This document shows, piece by piece, positions 35,404-46,439 of a DNA stretch of 64,000 bases. The notes under the pieces are model-generated. The model was given only the letters and a program-made list of their open reading frames with translations, was not told the DNA's origin and made no database searches. Each line of letters starts with the position of its first letter. Within the stretch, counting starts at the first letter, position 1. Origin of the DNA: Haematobia irritans (lineage: Eukaryota > Arthropoda > Insecta > Diptera > Muscidae); assembly GCF_050003625.1 (NCBI RefSeq), contig NC_134399.1, forward strand, positions 107,734,615 to 107,798,614. The letters are read 5' to 3'. Both the position numbers and the translations under genes were made by a program.

Positions 35404-36273
35404 TACATCCATAAAAATTATCGCTAATAGGAGGAATCATTCATAAATTCGAAGAAAAAATTTTAACTAACCACAAAAATTTGGTCGAAAAACTCCAACC
35501 ATGTACGGCTAGCTATTATTTTTTTCGATATATGTATCAAACTAGTGAAGTCATAAATTATAAAAATAGTTTGAGAACCACTGCTCTCTGTCACTTTACC
35601 ATTTCTCTCCTCATTGGTGAGGGCATAACAAAAAGAGAGAAACACACACACGCAGATGGTCATAACATTTGGCACCCGATCAACGACGACTGGTTTTCTT
35701 CATCATAAATTTTCTACGGAAAATTATGAGGATGGATGCTTCAGTCGTTTTGTATTTATGATTGTCTTTCATTTTATTCCATTTCTTGGGATCCATCAAA
35801 GAAAGCGAAAGGATTTTCACTTTATTTTATTATAATCATAATTGAGCGAGAAAACAAAACCCGCTAACTAAACAAAATACTAGAAACTTGAAACAAAACG
35901 CCTTAAGTAAGGCAAATGATTACGGGTTTTAATGTGAAATATACAATTGACGATCTAATGGCTTTGTCTTAAGTATGTTCATTTAAGTCCATTTCGAAAT
36001 GCTTAATATGGTCTATTGCTTTGACCATTTATGGCATAGTTAGTGTGGGTATATTTAGTGATAAAATAATATGGCGAGTTTAGGCTTAAGTTGCAAATAA
36101 CTCCCATCACTTTCAAATCCATTTGTAATATGAAATTTCGAAAACGATTACCGTTTAATACACCCGAATTGTAATTTATCAAAAAAAAAAAAAAAACACA
36201 TAAACCAAATAAAAAATGAATGAACAAAAATATTGGTGATTCAGTTTAAATAAAATTATTATTATTACTATAA
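35404..36273. other. AT-rich intergenic sequence
   Basis: No gene or element recognised. A short A run sits at about 36180-36195. Confidence 0.45.
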
Positions 36274-36490
36274 CCCCCATTTTCATAAAGCTCCGTTAGT
36301 GCTACGTTAGCTAACGAACTTTTAAACCGTGATATCTACATATCTGTCATTTTGCGTATATATTCCAAATGTCAGTTAGAAACTTAACTGTTGAAAATTT
36401 TTCAGTTAAAGTTAACCGGAGAAAAGTTATTTCCATTTTTCTTTCTGTTAACAGGCAGTTAAAGCCTAACGGAGCTACATGAAAGTGGCC
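36274..36490. mobile_element. Short TIR element (MITE, about 217 bp)
   Basis: The left end CCCCCATTTTCATAAAGCTC with CGTTAG is mirrored at the right by CTAACGGAGCTACATGAAAG with TGGCC. The interior repeats GTTA/TAAC motifs. No ORF. Confidence 0.7.
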
Positions 36491-36904
36491 GTAAGAGTGT
36501 TATTATCTTATTTAATTATGAGTATTTTTTCCTACGAATTGTTAATGACCGATTTCAAACTGTACGAGTAACTGCTCTTAGATTGGCATCACCTTAATAA
36601 ATATAATATCAGTGATAATAATCATATTACACACGGAGGAAATAAAGTTGTTAAAAGAAACTAAAAATGGATGGACGTTTTTATAATCATTATAAAATTC
36701 GACGATGGGCTATATCGGTTTCGTTATAGCCCCTATAGAAATTGTGCTCCTCATTTGAATCATCTTTACTTTTATCCGATTTGCTTGAAATTACACGTAC
36801 TTTAGGTTGTGATAATAGTTGACCATGGCAAGGTGTCTTAAAACTTATTAACATTGTCTGAATTGTAAAATGGTCCCTATGGAGTAAATGTTACATAAAA
36901 AATG
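36491..36904. other. AT-rich intergenic sequence
   Basis: Positions 36690-36880 resemble a degraded Helentron module (GGGCTATATCGG...GGCAAGGTGTCTTAAAAC). Nothing else seen. Confidence 0.4.
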
Positions 36905-37280
36905 GCAGACTAAGTACCTACACTCAACATCTTTATATATATATATGTAAAAAAAATTTTTGGTGTTCGGTCGAAGCTTGGATTGAACTCACGATCCTTT
37001 GTATGCAAGGCGGGCATGCTAACCATTGATTTATGATGGCCAACTAAATGTATGTTTCTGTTAAATAAAGTTTTTTTTAACAACGGCTCGTGGGCACCCA
37101 AAACTATGCTATATAAACTGTTTGACTGCTTGTGCATTGATGGCTATTGCGATAATTATCTTTTGATGACAGCTACGTAGCCCAGTGGATAGTATGTTGA
37201 CTTACAAACTGTATGGTTCTCGGTGCTATACTCCGTCCAGGCAAACGGTAAACTTAAAAAAAATATAAAATCGAATAATT
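36905..37280. mobile_element. Diverged tRNA-bearing MITE fragment
   Basis: Carries both tRNA-like heads in the same divergent arrangement. The minus head is at about 36960-37050; read on the plus strand it ends GAACTCACGATCC. The plus head is at about 37170-37250 with TAGCCCAGTGGATAGTATG and a damaged box B. The terminal CAC...GTG arms are missing. Confidence 0.65.
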
Positions 37281-37287
37281 TCTTCTA

Positions 37288-37848
37288 CACACTAAAAAAA
37301 AATATTGTCGTGAGGCCAAAGATTTTATGAATGCCTTAAAATACGAATTCCAGTTTTGCTTAGCATAGAAGCCGTATTTCTCTAATATAAAGTTTTTTTC
37401 CTTGTCCATAAATCGATAAATTTTTCAATAAAGTTGTACTGTCCTTTTAATTAAGTGATTTTACTTCAAAATGGATATCACAACATGAAAGAAATATTTT
37501 TTGGGGTAAGGTCAACTTGACTTTAATAATTCAGAAAAATTCTTTAGACTTAATGAAATTGTCTTTAAATTTGTTGTATTTTTGCAACTTGACTACAAAG
37601 CAAAAAATCGTTCAAAAATAGGACATGTTTTTCAACACTTTATTTTAAAGATGTTTTTTACTTGAAACATAGCTTAATTTCTACTGGAAATCAAGCCTGA
37701 ATTTGAAAAAAAATTGTCCTTGACTCGTTTTTAAAGAACTTTGATAGCATATGAAGAAAAAAATCGGAAAAAAGGAAAAATCAAAATTTGCTTCCTAGAA
37801 GCAATTACACAAAACCCAAATTTAAAAGAGAATTGTGTCTTAAAAGTC
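37288..37848. mobile_element. Single arm of the giant foldback family
   Basis: CACTAAAAAAAAATATTGTCG through GAATTGTGTCTTAAAAG follows the left arm of 34028-35403 with many substitutions. The loop and second arm are replaced by an ATTAATTG MITE end (37849-37900). Confidence 0.8.
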
Positions 37849-37946
37849 AATTAAAAAATTAATTGGATCAATTAATTTCGTGATTGAATCAGAAATTGTT
37901 TGTTTATGGGCTAAGACTTCGTTTGAAGATTCTGAATCCTTGACTT

Positions 37947-38221
37947 TTTCTATTTTTGTTTTGTTTTGTTTTTTTTTTTTTTTGAAGCACTTTTGGGCGA
38001 ATTTTCATCTCATATTAACTCCAAAAATATATTAGATGCAAATAAAACCCCATATTATAACAGACACACTCAAATATTTTTTTTTTTTAACTAAGAAAAT
38101 TTTTTTATTTGAGTGTGTCTGTTATAATTTGGATTTTTATTTACATCTAATATATTTTTGGAGTTAACGTGAGATGAAAATTCGCCCAAAAGTGCTTCGA
38201 AAAAAAAAACAAAAATAGAAA
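37947..38221. mobile_element. Foldback element (about 275 bp)
   Basis: Two arms of about 115-125 bp containing GAAGCACTTTTGGGCG, CTCCAAAAATATATTAGATG and ACAGACACACTCAAATA in opposite orientations around a short A/T loop at about 38077-38106. Confidence 0.85.
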
Positions 38222-38453
38222 TAAAAAAGTAAAAGCCAATATTCAAAAATTCCATCATTGTACTACGATTTGAAGAAAATCACTAGGAAATACTAGGTTA
38301 GGTTAAAGTGGCAGCCCGATTAAATTTCATGCTCACTTAGACTATTCAGTCCATTGTGATACCACATTAACTAAAAGTACCTATTAACAGGTTGGCTGAT
38401 AAGTCCCCGGTCTAACAAAGAAAAACACATTTTTTCGTCAAAATTCTTTTTTA

Positions 38454-39340
38454 TTATTCAACATAGCTCCCTTCAAGAGCGATACAACGATTATAACGAC
38501 CTTCCAATTTTTTGATACCATTTTGGTAGTACTCCGTCGGTTTTGCCTCAAAATAGGCCTCAGTTTCGGCGATCACCTCTTCAGCCAAATTTTTTCCCTG
38601 CGAGCATCCTTTTGAGGTGTGAGAACAAGAAAAAGTCACTGGGGAATACGGTGGGTGGGGAAGCAATTCGAAGCCCAATTCATGAATTTTTGCCATCGTT
38701 CTCAATGACTTGTGGCACGGTGCGTTGTCTTGGTGGAACAACACTTTTTTCTTCTTCATATGGGGCCGTTTTGGGATTTCGACCTTCAAACGCTCCAATA
38801 ACCATATAATAGTCACTGTTGATGGTTTTTCCCTTCTCAAGATAATCCATAAAAATTATTCCATGCGCATCCCAACAGAGGCCATTACTTTGCCAGCGGA
38901 CTTTTGAGTCTTTCCACGCTTCGGAGACGGTTCACCGGTCGCTGTCCACTCAGCCGACTGTCGATTGGACTCAGGAGTGTAGTGATGGAGCCATGTTTCA
39001 TCCATTGTCACATATCGACGGAAAAACTCGGGTGTATTACGAGTTAACAGCTGCAAACACCGCTCAGAATCATCAACACGTTGTTGTTTTTGGTCAAATG
39101 TGAGCTCGCGCGGCACCAATTTTGCACAGAGCTTCCACATATCAAAAAATATTGATGAATGATATGACCAACACGTTCCTTTGATATCTTTAAGGCCTCT
39201 GCTATCTCGATAAACTTCATTTTACGGTCATTCAAAATCATTTTGTGGATTTTTTTGATGTTTTCGTGGGTAACCACCTCTTTCGGGTATCCACTGCGTT
39301 CACTGTCCTCCGTGCTCATTTTGACACAAATCATTTGAAG
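38454..39340 (-). pseudogene. Himar1-like mariner transposase pseudogene
   Basis: The transposase is recognisable in three frames. MSTEDSERSG to ERVGHIIHQY is the helix-turn-helix part. KLCAKLVPRELTFDQKQQ to GKVMASV includes MDETWLHHY with the first catalytic Asp. LLERLKVEI onward includes FHQDNAPCHKS with the second Asp, ending RYNRCIALEGSYVE. Frameshifts fall near 39140 and 38850. A third comes from a loss of about a dozen bases after PPYSP (near 38640), which puts the third catalytic Asp out of frame. About 50 N-terminal codons are missing: the 5' UTR runs straight into the MSTED region. It cannot make an active enzyme. Confidence 0.95.
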
Positions 39341-39350
39341 GTTGGTACTA

Positions 39351-40284
39351 AAGGGTGATTCTTTTGAGGTTAGGATTTTCATGCATTAGTATTTGACAGA
39401 TCACGTGGGATTTCAGACATGGTGTCAAAGAGAAAGATGCTCAGTATGCTTTGACATTTCATCATGAATAGACTTACTAACGAGCCACAACGTCGAATTT
39501 TCAGTGAATGGGCCCTAGAAAAGTTGGCAGAAAATCCGCTTTTTTATCGACAAATTTTGTTCAGCGATGAGGCTCATTTCTGGTTGAATGGCTACGTAAA
39601 TAAGCAAAATTGCCGCATTTGGAGTGAAGAGCAACCAGAAGCCGTTCAAGAACTGCCCATGCATCCCGAAAAATGCACTGTTTGGTGTGGTTTGTACGCT
39701 GGTGGAATCATTGGACCGTATTTTTTCAAAGATGCTGTTGGACGCAACGTTACGGTGAATGGCGATCGCTATCGTTCGATGCTAACAAACTTTTTGTTGC
39801 CAAAAATGGAAGAACTGAACTTGGTTGACATGTGGTTTCAACAAGATGGCGCTACATGCCACACAGCTCGCGATTCTATGGCCATTTTGAGGGAAAACTT
39901 CGGAGAACAATTCATCTCAAGAAATGGACCGGTAAGTTGGCCACCAAGATCATGCGATTTGACGTCTTTAGACTATTTTTTGTGGGGCTACGTCAAGTCT
40001 AAAGTCTACAGAAATAAGCCAGCAACTATTCCAGCTTTGGAAGACAACATTTCCGAAGAAATTCGGGCTATTCCGGCTGAAATGCTCGAAAAAGTTGCCC
40101 AAAATTGGACTTTCCGAATGGACCACCTAAGACGCAGCCGCGGTCAACATTTAAATGAAATTATCTTTAAAAAGTAAATGTCATGGACCAATCTAACGTT
40201 TCAAATAAAGAACCGATGAGATTTTGCAAATTTTAGGCGTTTTTTTTTAAAAAAAAGTTATCAAGCTCTTAACAAATCACCCTT
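39351..40284 (+). mobile_element. DD41D-type mariner deletion derivative, copy 1
   Basis: 934 bp with ends AAGGGTGATTCTTTTGAG and (inverse) AAGGGTGATTTGTTAAGAG. TA target duplications at 39349-39350 and 40285-40286. It has inserted into the 5' UTR of the Himar1-like mariner; joining the flanks over one TA gives a continuous mariner 5' region. Confidence 0.95.
39464..40177 (+). CDS. Mariner-type transposase catalytic domain (237 aa, lacks DNA-binding domain)
   Basis: The frame encodes a Tc1/mariner DDE/D catalytic domain. Asp35 lies in ILFSDEAHFWLNG, Asp128 in WFQQDGATCHTA and Asp170 in DLTSLDYFLWG. The last two have 41 residues between them, hence DD41D, the spacing reported for the rosa group. 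Tc1/mariner proteins are usually about 340 residues with two N-terminal helix-turn-helix modules; here the first seven residues (MNRLTNE) run directly into PQRRIFSEWALEKL. From what I recall of full-length relatives, those two segments are normally about 110 residues apart, so this is an in-frame internal deletion. The product could in principle keep catalytic residues but not bind ends. An S replaces the usual P before the third Asp (SLDY). A tight AATAAAG signal follows at about 40203. Confidence 0.9.
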   Translation: MNRLTNEPQRRIFSEWALEKLAENPLFYRQILFSDEAHFWLNGYVNKQNCRIWSEEQPEAVQELPMHPEKCTVWCGLYAGGIIGPYFFKDAVGRNVTVNGDRYRSMLTNFLLPKMEELNLVDMWFQQDGATCHTARDSMAILRENFGEQFISRNGPVSWPPRSCDLTSLDYFLWGYVKSKVYRNKPATIPALEDNISEEIRAIPAEMLEKVAQNWTFRMDHLRRSRGQHLNEIIFKK

Positions 40285-40400
40285 TATATAAAAATAATAT
40301 GCATTTATACTAGTGACGCCATCTATGTGTCAGACCGGGGACTTATCAGCCAACCAGTTACATATGGGCACTTCTAGTTTTAACCGCTGAAACTTCTCGA

Positions 40401-40760
40401 TTATTTTCTTCTGTTGAACCAACCAGATTGTTCCAAAAACATTAGCAGACTGCTTAAGTTAACGTTTTCCAGGTCCGCCAGTAATCTGAAGCTATATGCC
40501 CCTAAAATTTGCTTACGCCTTACACAAAATTCAGGACACTCACACAAGAGGTGTTTAATTTTAATAGATTCCTTTTCCTCCGCATCATGACAGCTCATGC
40601 AGTGGTCATTATACTTCGCGCCAATCGTTTTTGCAAAATCGCCTATCAGCCCGTTATAGCAGATATCAGGAGTGATATCTGGCGTCTCGAGAACACTAGC
40701 ATATCTAGTGTGCGGTTTAAGTTTAAATGGGGCCACATTTGCTTGGTGTCGTTACAACCC
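40401..40760 (-). pseudogene. LINE C-terminal zinc-motif region
   Basis: Continuous frame with GAKYNDHCMSCHDAEEKES and IKHLLCECPEFCVRRKQILG, a Cys/His cluster of the kind found downstream of RNase H in R1/LOA-type elements. It ends FLEQSGWFNRRK shortly before the 3' UTR. It is one frame removed from the RNase H segment, so a frameshift separates them. Confidence 0.85.
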
Positions 40761-40771
40761 TTGAAATTGTC

Positions 40772-41290
40772 CTATCGAACATTTGCCATCATGACAGCCT
40801 TCTCACGCAGTAAGAGCTTACAGGTAGCCAGAGGCATACCAACAGATTCTAGTTCCCCTGGAATATGTAAGGTAGTTCCTAGCCTTGCTAACTCATCTGC
40901 TTCCCAGTTCCCCGGTATGTTCCTATGGCCAGGCACCCATATTAGGTGAATATTGTATTGCTCAGCCATCTCGTTGAGAGATTTGTGGAAATCGATGGCC
41001 GTGTTTGAGTTAAGGAACACAGAGTCCAAGGATTTTATTGCAGGTTGACTGTTTGAGTATATATTAATGCCAATATTGCTTGGAGCATTACTTCTCAGCC
41101 AATTCACCACTTCTCTTATTGCTAATATTTCAGCCTGAAAAACACTACAGTGATCGGGTAATCTTTTCGCTATTCGAAGTTCCAGATCTTTAGAATATAC
41201 TCCGGAACCCACTTGTCCATTCAATTTGGAGCCATCAGTGTAGAAATCTATATATCGTTTATTCCCCGGGGTCTGTGTACACCACGCCTC
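40772..41290 (-). pseudogene. LINE RNase H domain
   Basis: FYTDGSKLNGQVGSGVYS carries the first catalytic Asp, VFQAEILAIREVVNWL the Glu, and HLIWVPGHRNIPGNWEADEL the last block. The expected Asp in the IYSDSQ block is Asn (IYSNSQPAIKSL), a probable inactivating change. It lies just downstream of the RT, as in I/R1/LOA elements. Confidence 0.9.
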
Positions 41291-41299
41291 ACTGTTGGG

Positions 41300-42250
41300 A
41301 TTTAGAGTTTCAAACTATTTGTCGAAAAGTGGTTTCGCCAGAGTGTAATCCACTACGTTAGGCACATCTGGCATTATTTTGAGGACCGAACTGCGACCGT
41401 AACTTTTTTCCGACCACAGCGATAGCTCGCGCAACCGCACAGCCGTTGTTGCTGTTGACCAAAAATGTCTAAAGGCCAACAGTTTTAAAGGCAATAGATG
41501 CAGTATGACATTAAGGGAATTTGTTCCTGTCTGAATGCACCTGAGATACACAAGCACGCCATACGCTGAACTTTGTCTAAACTTGTCGGCTGGTGAAGTG
41601 CCGGCCACCAGACTACACCATATAGCATTATAGGTCTAACCACTGCCGTGTATAGCTAATGCACAATTTTTGGTTTTAGTCCCCACTTTTTCCCTATTGC
41701 CTTTTTGCACGAGTATAAAGCTACCGTTACTTTCCTCGCCCTTTCTTCAATATTAAGCTTAAAGTTCAGCTTCCTGTCCAAAATAACGCCAAGCTATTTT
41801 GCACACTCGCCAAAGGGAATTTCAATACCCCCTAAGGAAATGGGCCCAACCGTGGGAGTTTTGCGATCCTTGCAGTACATACTAGTTCTGTCTTTGCAGG
41901 ATTTACCCCAAGACCCTTATCTTCCGCTCATTTCTCAGTCATCCGGAGGGCTCTCTGTATAATATCTCTAACTTTTGATGGGAATTTTCCCCTGACTGCT
42001 AGCGCCACATCATCTGCGTATGCCACCACTTTAATCCTTTCTTTTTCTAGGGAAACCAGAAGATTGTTTATAGCAACATTCCAACATTATTGAACGCCCC
42101 TTCGATGTCTAGAAACGCCACGATAGTGTATTCTTTGACAGATAGTGACCTTTCAGTAAAGCTGACTAGTTCATGTAATGCGGTCTCAGTAGACCTGCCC
42201 TTCGAGTATGCATGCTGTCGTTTCGAGAGCAAACTTGAGGATGATGATAG
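41300..42250 (-). pseudogene. LINE reverse transcriptase, degenerate
   Basis: From the 5' side (right): KRQHAYSKGRSTETALHELV, FLDIEGAFNNV (first catalytic Asp), then YADDVALAV with YADD at 42009-42020, GLGVNPAKTELV, and a thumb region at 41315-41608 (NALNVILHLLPL-like). Between AFNNV and the AINNLL block some 250-300 bp of palm is missing; both sides carry AATGTTG, suggesting deletion between short direct repeats. TGG to TGA (EK*AEDKG, near 41935) and frameshifts add to the damage. Confidence 0.9.
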
Positions 42251-43294
42251 CAAAACAAATAGTTGAATAATATATTTTCATTGATCTATTAAATACTTTT
42301 ACTTTTCCACAATTTCTGGTGGATTAGCAATGTATACGCTTATCCGTTAGTAAAACGAGAATTTAATTCATCATAAAAATATGGGTCATCCGCCTTTACT
42401 GCCTTTAAAAATATTCACATGTGTGCTCAAAAGTTTATATGGCTAAGAGAGATCGAATTAAAATCTAATTTAAGCATTTCTCACGTATAAAATAAAAGGA
42501 AATTTGAAAAAATTAATGACGCATAATTTATATGCCACAAAAATTACGTTGAATAGCTTCTTTTGTTGAATTAGTATTTGTTCTCGGCCATAACTTCTGT
42601 TATTCCATGAAATGTGTGTATACCATGGAATACAAATCAAAATCGTAAAAAAAATACTAACCATCATACAACTTTCTTTGCTTTGGAAACATACACTAGA
42701 AGATGGAAGCTTTTTATTTCTTTCAAGTATCTCCATCATAGCCTCAACGATCATTATGATTAAACCGTTACGCGTTAGCGCATTACAAAAGACTCATTTT
42801 ATCATCATCCAATTGTCTTGGACTGGAACAATACCAACAATGTTCTTTTGATTTAGAAACGATGGAATCGATCTGTAGTGTCCACGAAAAAAAAAAACAC
42901 AAGTCCAGTTTGACAAGATGAAATATATTTTGTGCTGTGCTGTTTTTTAAGAGGTGAACAAGACATCTATGGCCATGACACTGTCATTAGGTCAGTAACG
43001 ATTTTCCGATTACAAAAATTGTGAATGTCGACAGACAGACAGACAGATAGATAGATGTATTAGATATTTAATGCAATAGAATACGAAATAAGACATATAG
43101 GCAAAGGCTCCTGTTGGATGTAGTCGATTATATGATACACTAAACCAGTTCCATTATATTTATTTGCCTTCATCTTTGAAGTTGCACATTTAAAAAGAAT
43201 ATTTTGTGCCAAATTTTCTTAAGATTTGCTAAAACATGAAAATCCAAAATTTTTTCATTTAATTTAGAACAATATTCCTTCAAATTCAAGCCCT
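42251..43294. other. AT-rich intergenic sequence
   Basis: No gene or element recognised. A short CAGACAGACAGACAGATAGA microsatellite lies at about 43031-43056, possibly the relic of a mini-me-like element. Confidence 0.5.
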
Positions 43295-43368
43295 GATGTA
43301 GGTTAAAAAGTGGCAGCCCGATTAAGATTCAGGCTCACTTAGACTATTCAGTCCATTGTGATAAAAAG
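43295..43368 (-). mobile_element. LINE/SINE 3' tail fragment
   Basis: About 70 bp matching the shared 3' end (GTAGGTTAAAAAGTGGCAGC, then the reverse of AATAGTCTAAGTGAGC). Severely 5'-truncated, so LINE or SINE origin cannot be decided. Confidence 0.75.
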
Positions 43369-43574
43369 TGAGCTATTTTTATGGGTAAATTAAACTATTT
43401 CGTTCGAAAATTGATCTAAATTGTATTCAGGTTTTTGAAATTTCCATAATACATTTTAACCCATTGACGGCCGACGGTATTCGAAAACAACATCAATCCC
43501 TCTTAGTTTCTATTTATTACCCAATATTATTTTAAAGTAATTGCTGAAATCTATATACTATAAATATTTTCCTA

Positions 43575-44543
43575 CACCCTCATAAAAAATCGCTTCTGTA
43601 ACATATACTCCCAAACATATTTTGCTTCAAGCATATACATTTTTGGGCATTGCCCAAACATTTATATGTTTGATCTCTTCCAATATATAATATGTTTGAA
43701 AGCATATTGGTCTAAACAGTATATGTTTGGGTAGTCTAAGTTCCAAACATTTTGTATTTTTGCATCCAAATTCAATAATGTTGTCTTCCAAAAAACAATA
43801 TGTTATTTTGTGAACGTATAATATGTTTGGAAGCATTTTGCACCCAAAAATATTATATGCTTAAAAAAAAATCTCCCAAACAATATTGTGCTCAAAATTT
43901 TATTTATTTATTTATATATTTACAATCATAATGAATTATGAAAATAAACAGGTAATATAGGTGCTAACAACATAGGTTTTCGACCTGAATGCTCAAAATT
44001 TTGTTTCTGCCTAATTGTATATTCCCCCACATCTTTCTCACTTCCACGACATTTTTTAGTTTTTAGCACCTTTTTCTGTAATACAAACATTGTAAAAGAA
44101 ATTATTCAATTTTTTTATTTTAATTTTACCTTTTGCCGGACGGGGATTCAAACAGCGGACCACACAGTTTGTAAGGATCAAAGAAGTAGCTGATCAATTG
44201 CCCAAGGAAAAATAAAATGTTAATTTTGTAATAACAAGCAACAACCACCAACTTAATTCAATATCGCTCCCTGTTAAATAGCGCTCCAAGCTACTAAACA
44301 CATATATGTTTATAGGCTATTTCTAAATTAATATATGTTTGCATCCAAGCATATTATATTTACAAACATTTTATGTCCCAAACATAATATGTTCTAACAT
44401 ATTAACATATATGTCCCAAACATGTTATGCTAGTTTATGAACATTATATGCTTGCACTCAAAAATATTGTGTTTAAAAATTTGTGTTCCAAACATATAAT
44501 GTTTATAGCCAAACATATGAAAAGCAGTCTTTTTCATCCGTGT
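43575..44543. mobile_element. CAC...GTG element packed with ATATGTTTGG motifs
   Basis: The left end CACCCTCATAAAAAATCGCTTCTG and right end (inverse) CACGGATGAAAAAGACTGCT are related, with TA on both sides. Both halves (43600-43890, 44290-44520) are dense in ATATGTTTGG and its complement CCAAACATAT. The middle contains a tRNA-bearing MITE fragment (about 43985-44190). Confidence 0.65.
43985..44190 (-). mobile_element. tRNA-bearing MITE fragment inside another element
   Basis: Matches the right portion of the 914-bp family: CTTTTTCTGTAATACAAACA and the tRNA-like tail ending GGACGGGGATTCAAACAGCG. No termini are preserved. Confidence 0.65.
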
Positions 44544-44605
44544 ATTGGAGCACATTTAAGGCATGCAATTTTACACAATCCCAGAAAAAAGTAGAGGAAA
44601 TGTTA

Positions 44606-45411
44606 TTTTTATACCCTGCGCCACACTGTGGAACAGGGTATTATAAGTTAGTGCATATTTTTGCAACACCCAGAAGGAGACGAGATAGATACATGGTGTC
44701 TTTGGCAATAATGCTCAGGGTGGGTCCCTGAGTCGATCTAGCCATGTCCGTCCGTCCATCTGTCTGTGAACACATTTTTGTGATCAAAGTCTAGGTCGCA
44801 GTTTAAGTCCAATCGCCTTAAAATTTGGCACAAGTTCGTGTTTGGGTTCTAAATAGAACCCTATTGATTTTGAAAGAAATCGGTTCAGATTTAGATATAG
44901 CTCCCATATATATCTTTCGCCCGATATGCACTTATATGGGCCCAGAAGCCAGAGTTTTAGCCCAATTTGATTGTAATTTTTCACTAGGAGTACAATTAGT
45001 AGTGTCGTCAAGTATGCTAAATTTTATTGAAATCGGTTCAGATTTCGATATGGCTCCCATATATATCTTTCGCTCGATTTTCCGTCATATGACCACAGAG
45101 TTCAAAGTTGTAGTCCGATTTACATGAAATTTTGCACAGGGAGTAGAATAAAATACTAAGTATGCATGTCAAATTTGGTTGAAATCGGTTCAGATTTAGA
45201 TATAGCTCCCATATATATGTTTTTCTGATTTGGACAAAAATGACCAAAATACCCACATTTTTCTTATAAAATCGCCACTGCTAAGTCGAAAACTTGTAAA
45301 AGTGACTCAAATTTTCCATTATTTCTAATACATATCTATCGACCGATAAATCATAAATACACTTTTGCGAAGTTGCCTCGAAATTGGTTAAGATTAAAAT
45401 GTTTCCCATAT
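44606..45411 (-). mobile_element. Helentron-like element, 5'-truncated
   Basis: 3' hairpin TATACCCTGCGCCACACTG with GAACAGGGTATTATAAG, CGAGTCGATCTAGCCATGTCC-type core, then modules in which CGGTTCAGAT recurs at 44881, 45034 and 45186 (153 and 152 bp apart). It ends where a second copy begins. Confidence 0.8.
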
Positions 45412-45775
45412 TTATACCCTGCGCCACACTGTGGAACAGGGTATTATAAGTAAGTGCATATGTTTGCAACGCCCAGAAGGAGACGAGATAGACACATGGT
45501 GTCTTTGGCAATAATGCTTAGGGTGGGCCCTGAGTCGATCTAGCCAAGTCCGTCTGTCCGTCTGACTATGAACACATTTTTGTGATCAAAGTCTAGGTCG
45601 CAGTTTAATTCCAATCGTCTTCAAAGTTGGCACAAGTTCCTGTTTTGGATCAGAATAGAACCCTATTGATTTTGGATGAAATCGGTTCCGATTTCCATAT
45701 AACTTCCATATATATGCTTTTCCGATTTGGGCAAAAATGATCGAAATACCCACATTTTCAATTAATTCAATTTTT
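45412..45775 (-). mobile_element. Helentron-like element, second copy in tandem
   Basis: A new 3' hairpin TATACCCTGCGCCACACTG and core repeat those of the preceding copy, then the sequence breaks off after one module. Two copies thus sit head to tail. Confidence 0.8.
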
Positions 45776-46439
45776 TTAAATACGCTTTTCCATATTTCTA
45801 ATGGGTAATTTTAACTTTTTTTGTTTTAAATAGGTTAATTATTTAAATTTTGTTTAAAAAAAGCTATATCCACTCTACAAAAGTTGAAAATTTTTTAAAA
45901 TATTTGAGGGGAAACGTTCATCCTAACGGTAGAATGCATTCAAAAGATTATAAAAAATTTTTATTTGTCACAATATCACAAATTTTTTAACACACACACA
46001 TCCAAAACACTGAATTCGGATCACACCTTAAGAAATGATGCAAATTCAGTGCAACGGCTGTTGAAATGGTGGACGTCCGTCCTATGCCAATTAATTCAAT
46101 CTTTTAAAACCCGCTTTGCCATATTTCTAATGGGTAATTTTAACATTTTTTGTTTCAAATAGGTTAAAAATAGAGTAAGAATTAATAAAATGGTACAAAT
46201 TATTTAAATTTTGTTAAAAAAAAACTATATACATTCTACAAAAGTTGTAATTTTTTATAATATTTGTGGTGAAACGTTTATCCTAAAGTTAGAATGCATT
46301 CAAAAGATTATAAAAAAAAACAAGTAAGTAAAATCTAAAGTCGGGCGGGGCCAGTTAAAAAATTTGTGTTACCATTTCAAATCGTTCAAATTTGTTTGGA
46401 GTTATTATGAAGGCGTTTATTAGAAATATTAATATAATT
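45776..46439. other. AT-rich mosaic of repeat fragments
   Basis: 45960-46090 matches 51290-51415 (ATCCAAAACACTGAATTCGG region), an otherwise unassigned element. 45775-45850 and 46085-46165 are direct relatives of each other. 46322-46360 is a Helentron 5' end fragment (AACAAGTAAGTAAAATCTAA). Confidence 0.5.

Larger units (their letters stand above)
38397..40358 (-). mobile_element. Himar1-like mariner (irritans subfamily), defective, split by a DD41D mariner
   Basis: The left terminal repeat, ACAGGTTGGCTGATAAGTCC with CCGGTCT, and the right terminal repeat, AGACCGGGGACTTATCAGCC with AACC, match the known Himar1 ends. TA flanks both (38395-38396, 40359-40360). Without the 934-bp insert and its TA the element is about 1026 bp, shorter than the usual roughly 1.3 kb. 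It has inserted into the 3' UTR of the LINE at 38292-42250. Confidence 0.95.
38292..42250 (-). mobile_element. 5'-truncated non-LTR retrotransposon with RNase H (I/R1/LOA group), host of nested mariners
   Basis: A minus-strand LINE. The 3' end (38292-38396) reads, in sense, GTGGTATCACAATGGACTG, AATAGTCTAAGTGAGC, ATCGGGCTGCCAC and (TAACC)n. A Himar1-like mariner (38397-40358) splits the 3' UTR. Upstream come the C-terminal zinc motif, RNase H and RT. The 5' part is missing beyond 42250. The gene order RT, RNase H, CCHC-like end and a TAACC tail fit the RNase H-carrying LINE clades; the exact clade cannot be fixed by eye. Confidence 0.85.

Noticed and set aside
38543..38907. Plus-strand frames over the Himar1-like element
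   Set aside because: Shadows of the minus-strand transposase pseudogene.
40509..40949. 146-codon plus-strand frame
   Set aside because: Antisense of the LINE RNase H and C-terminal region.
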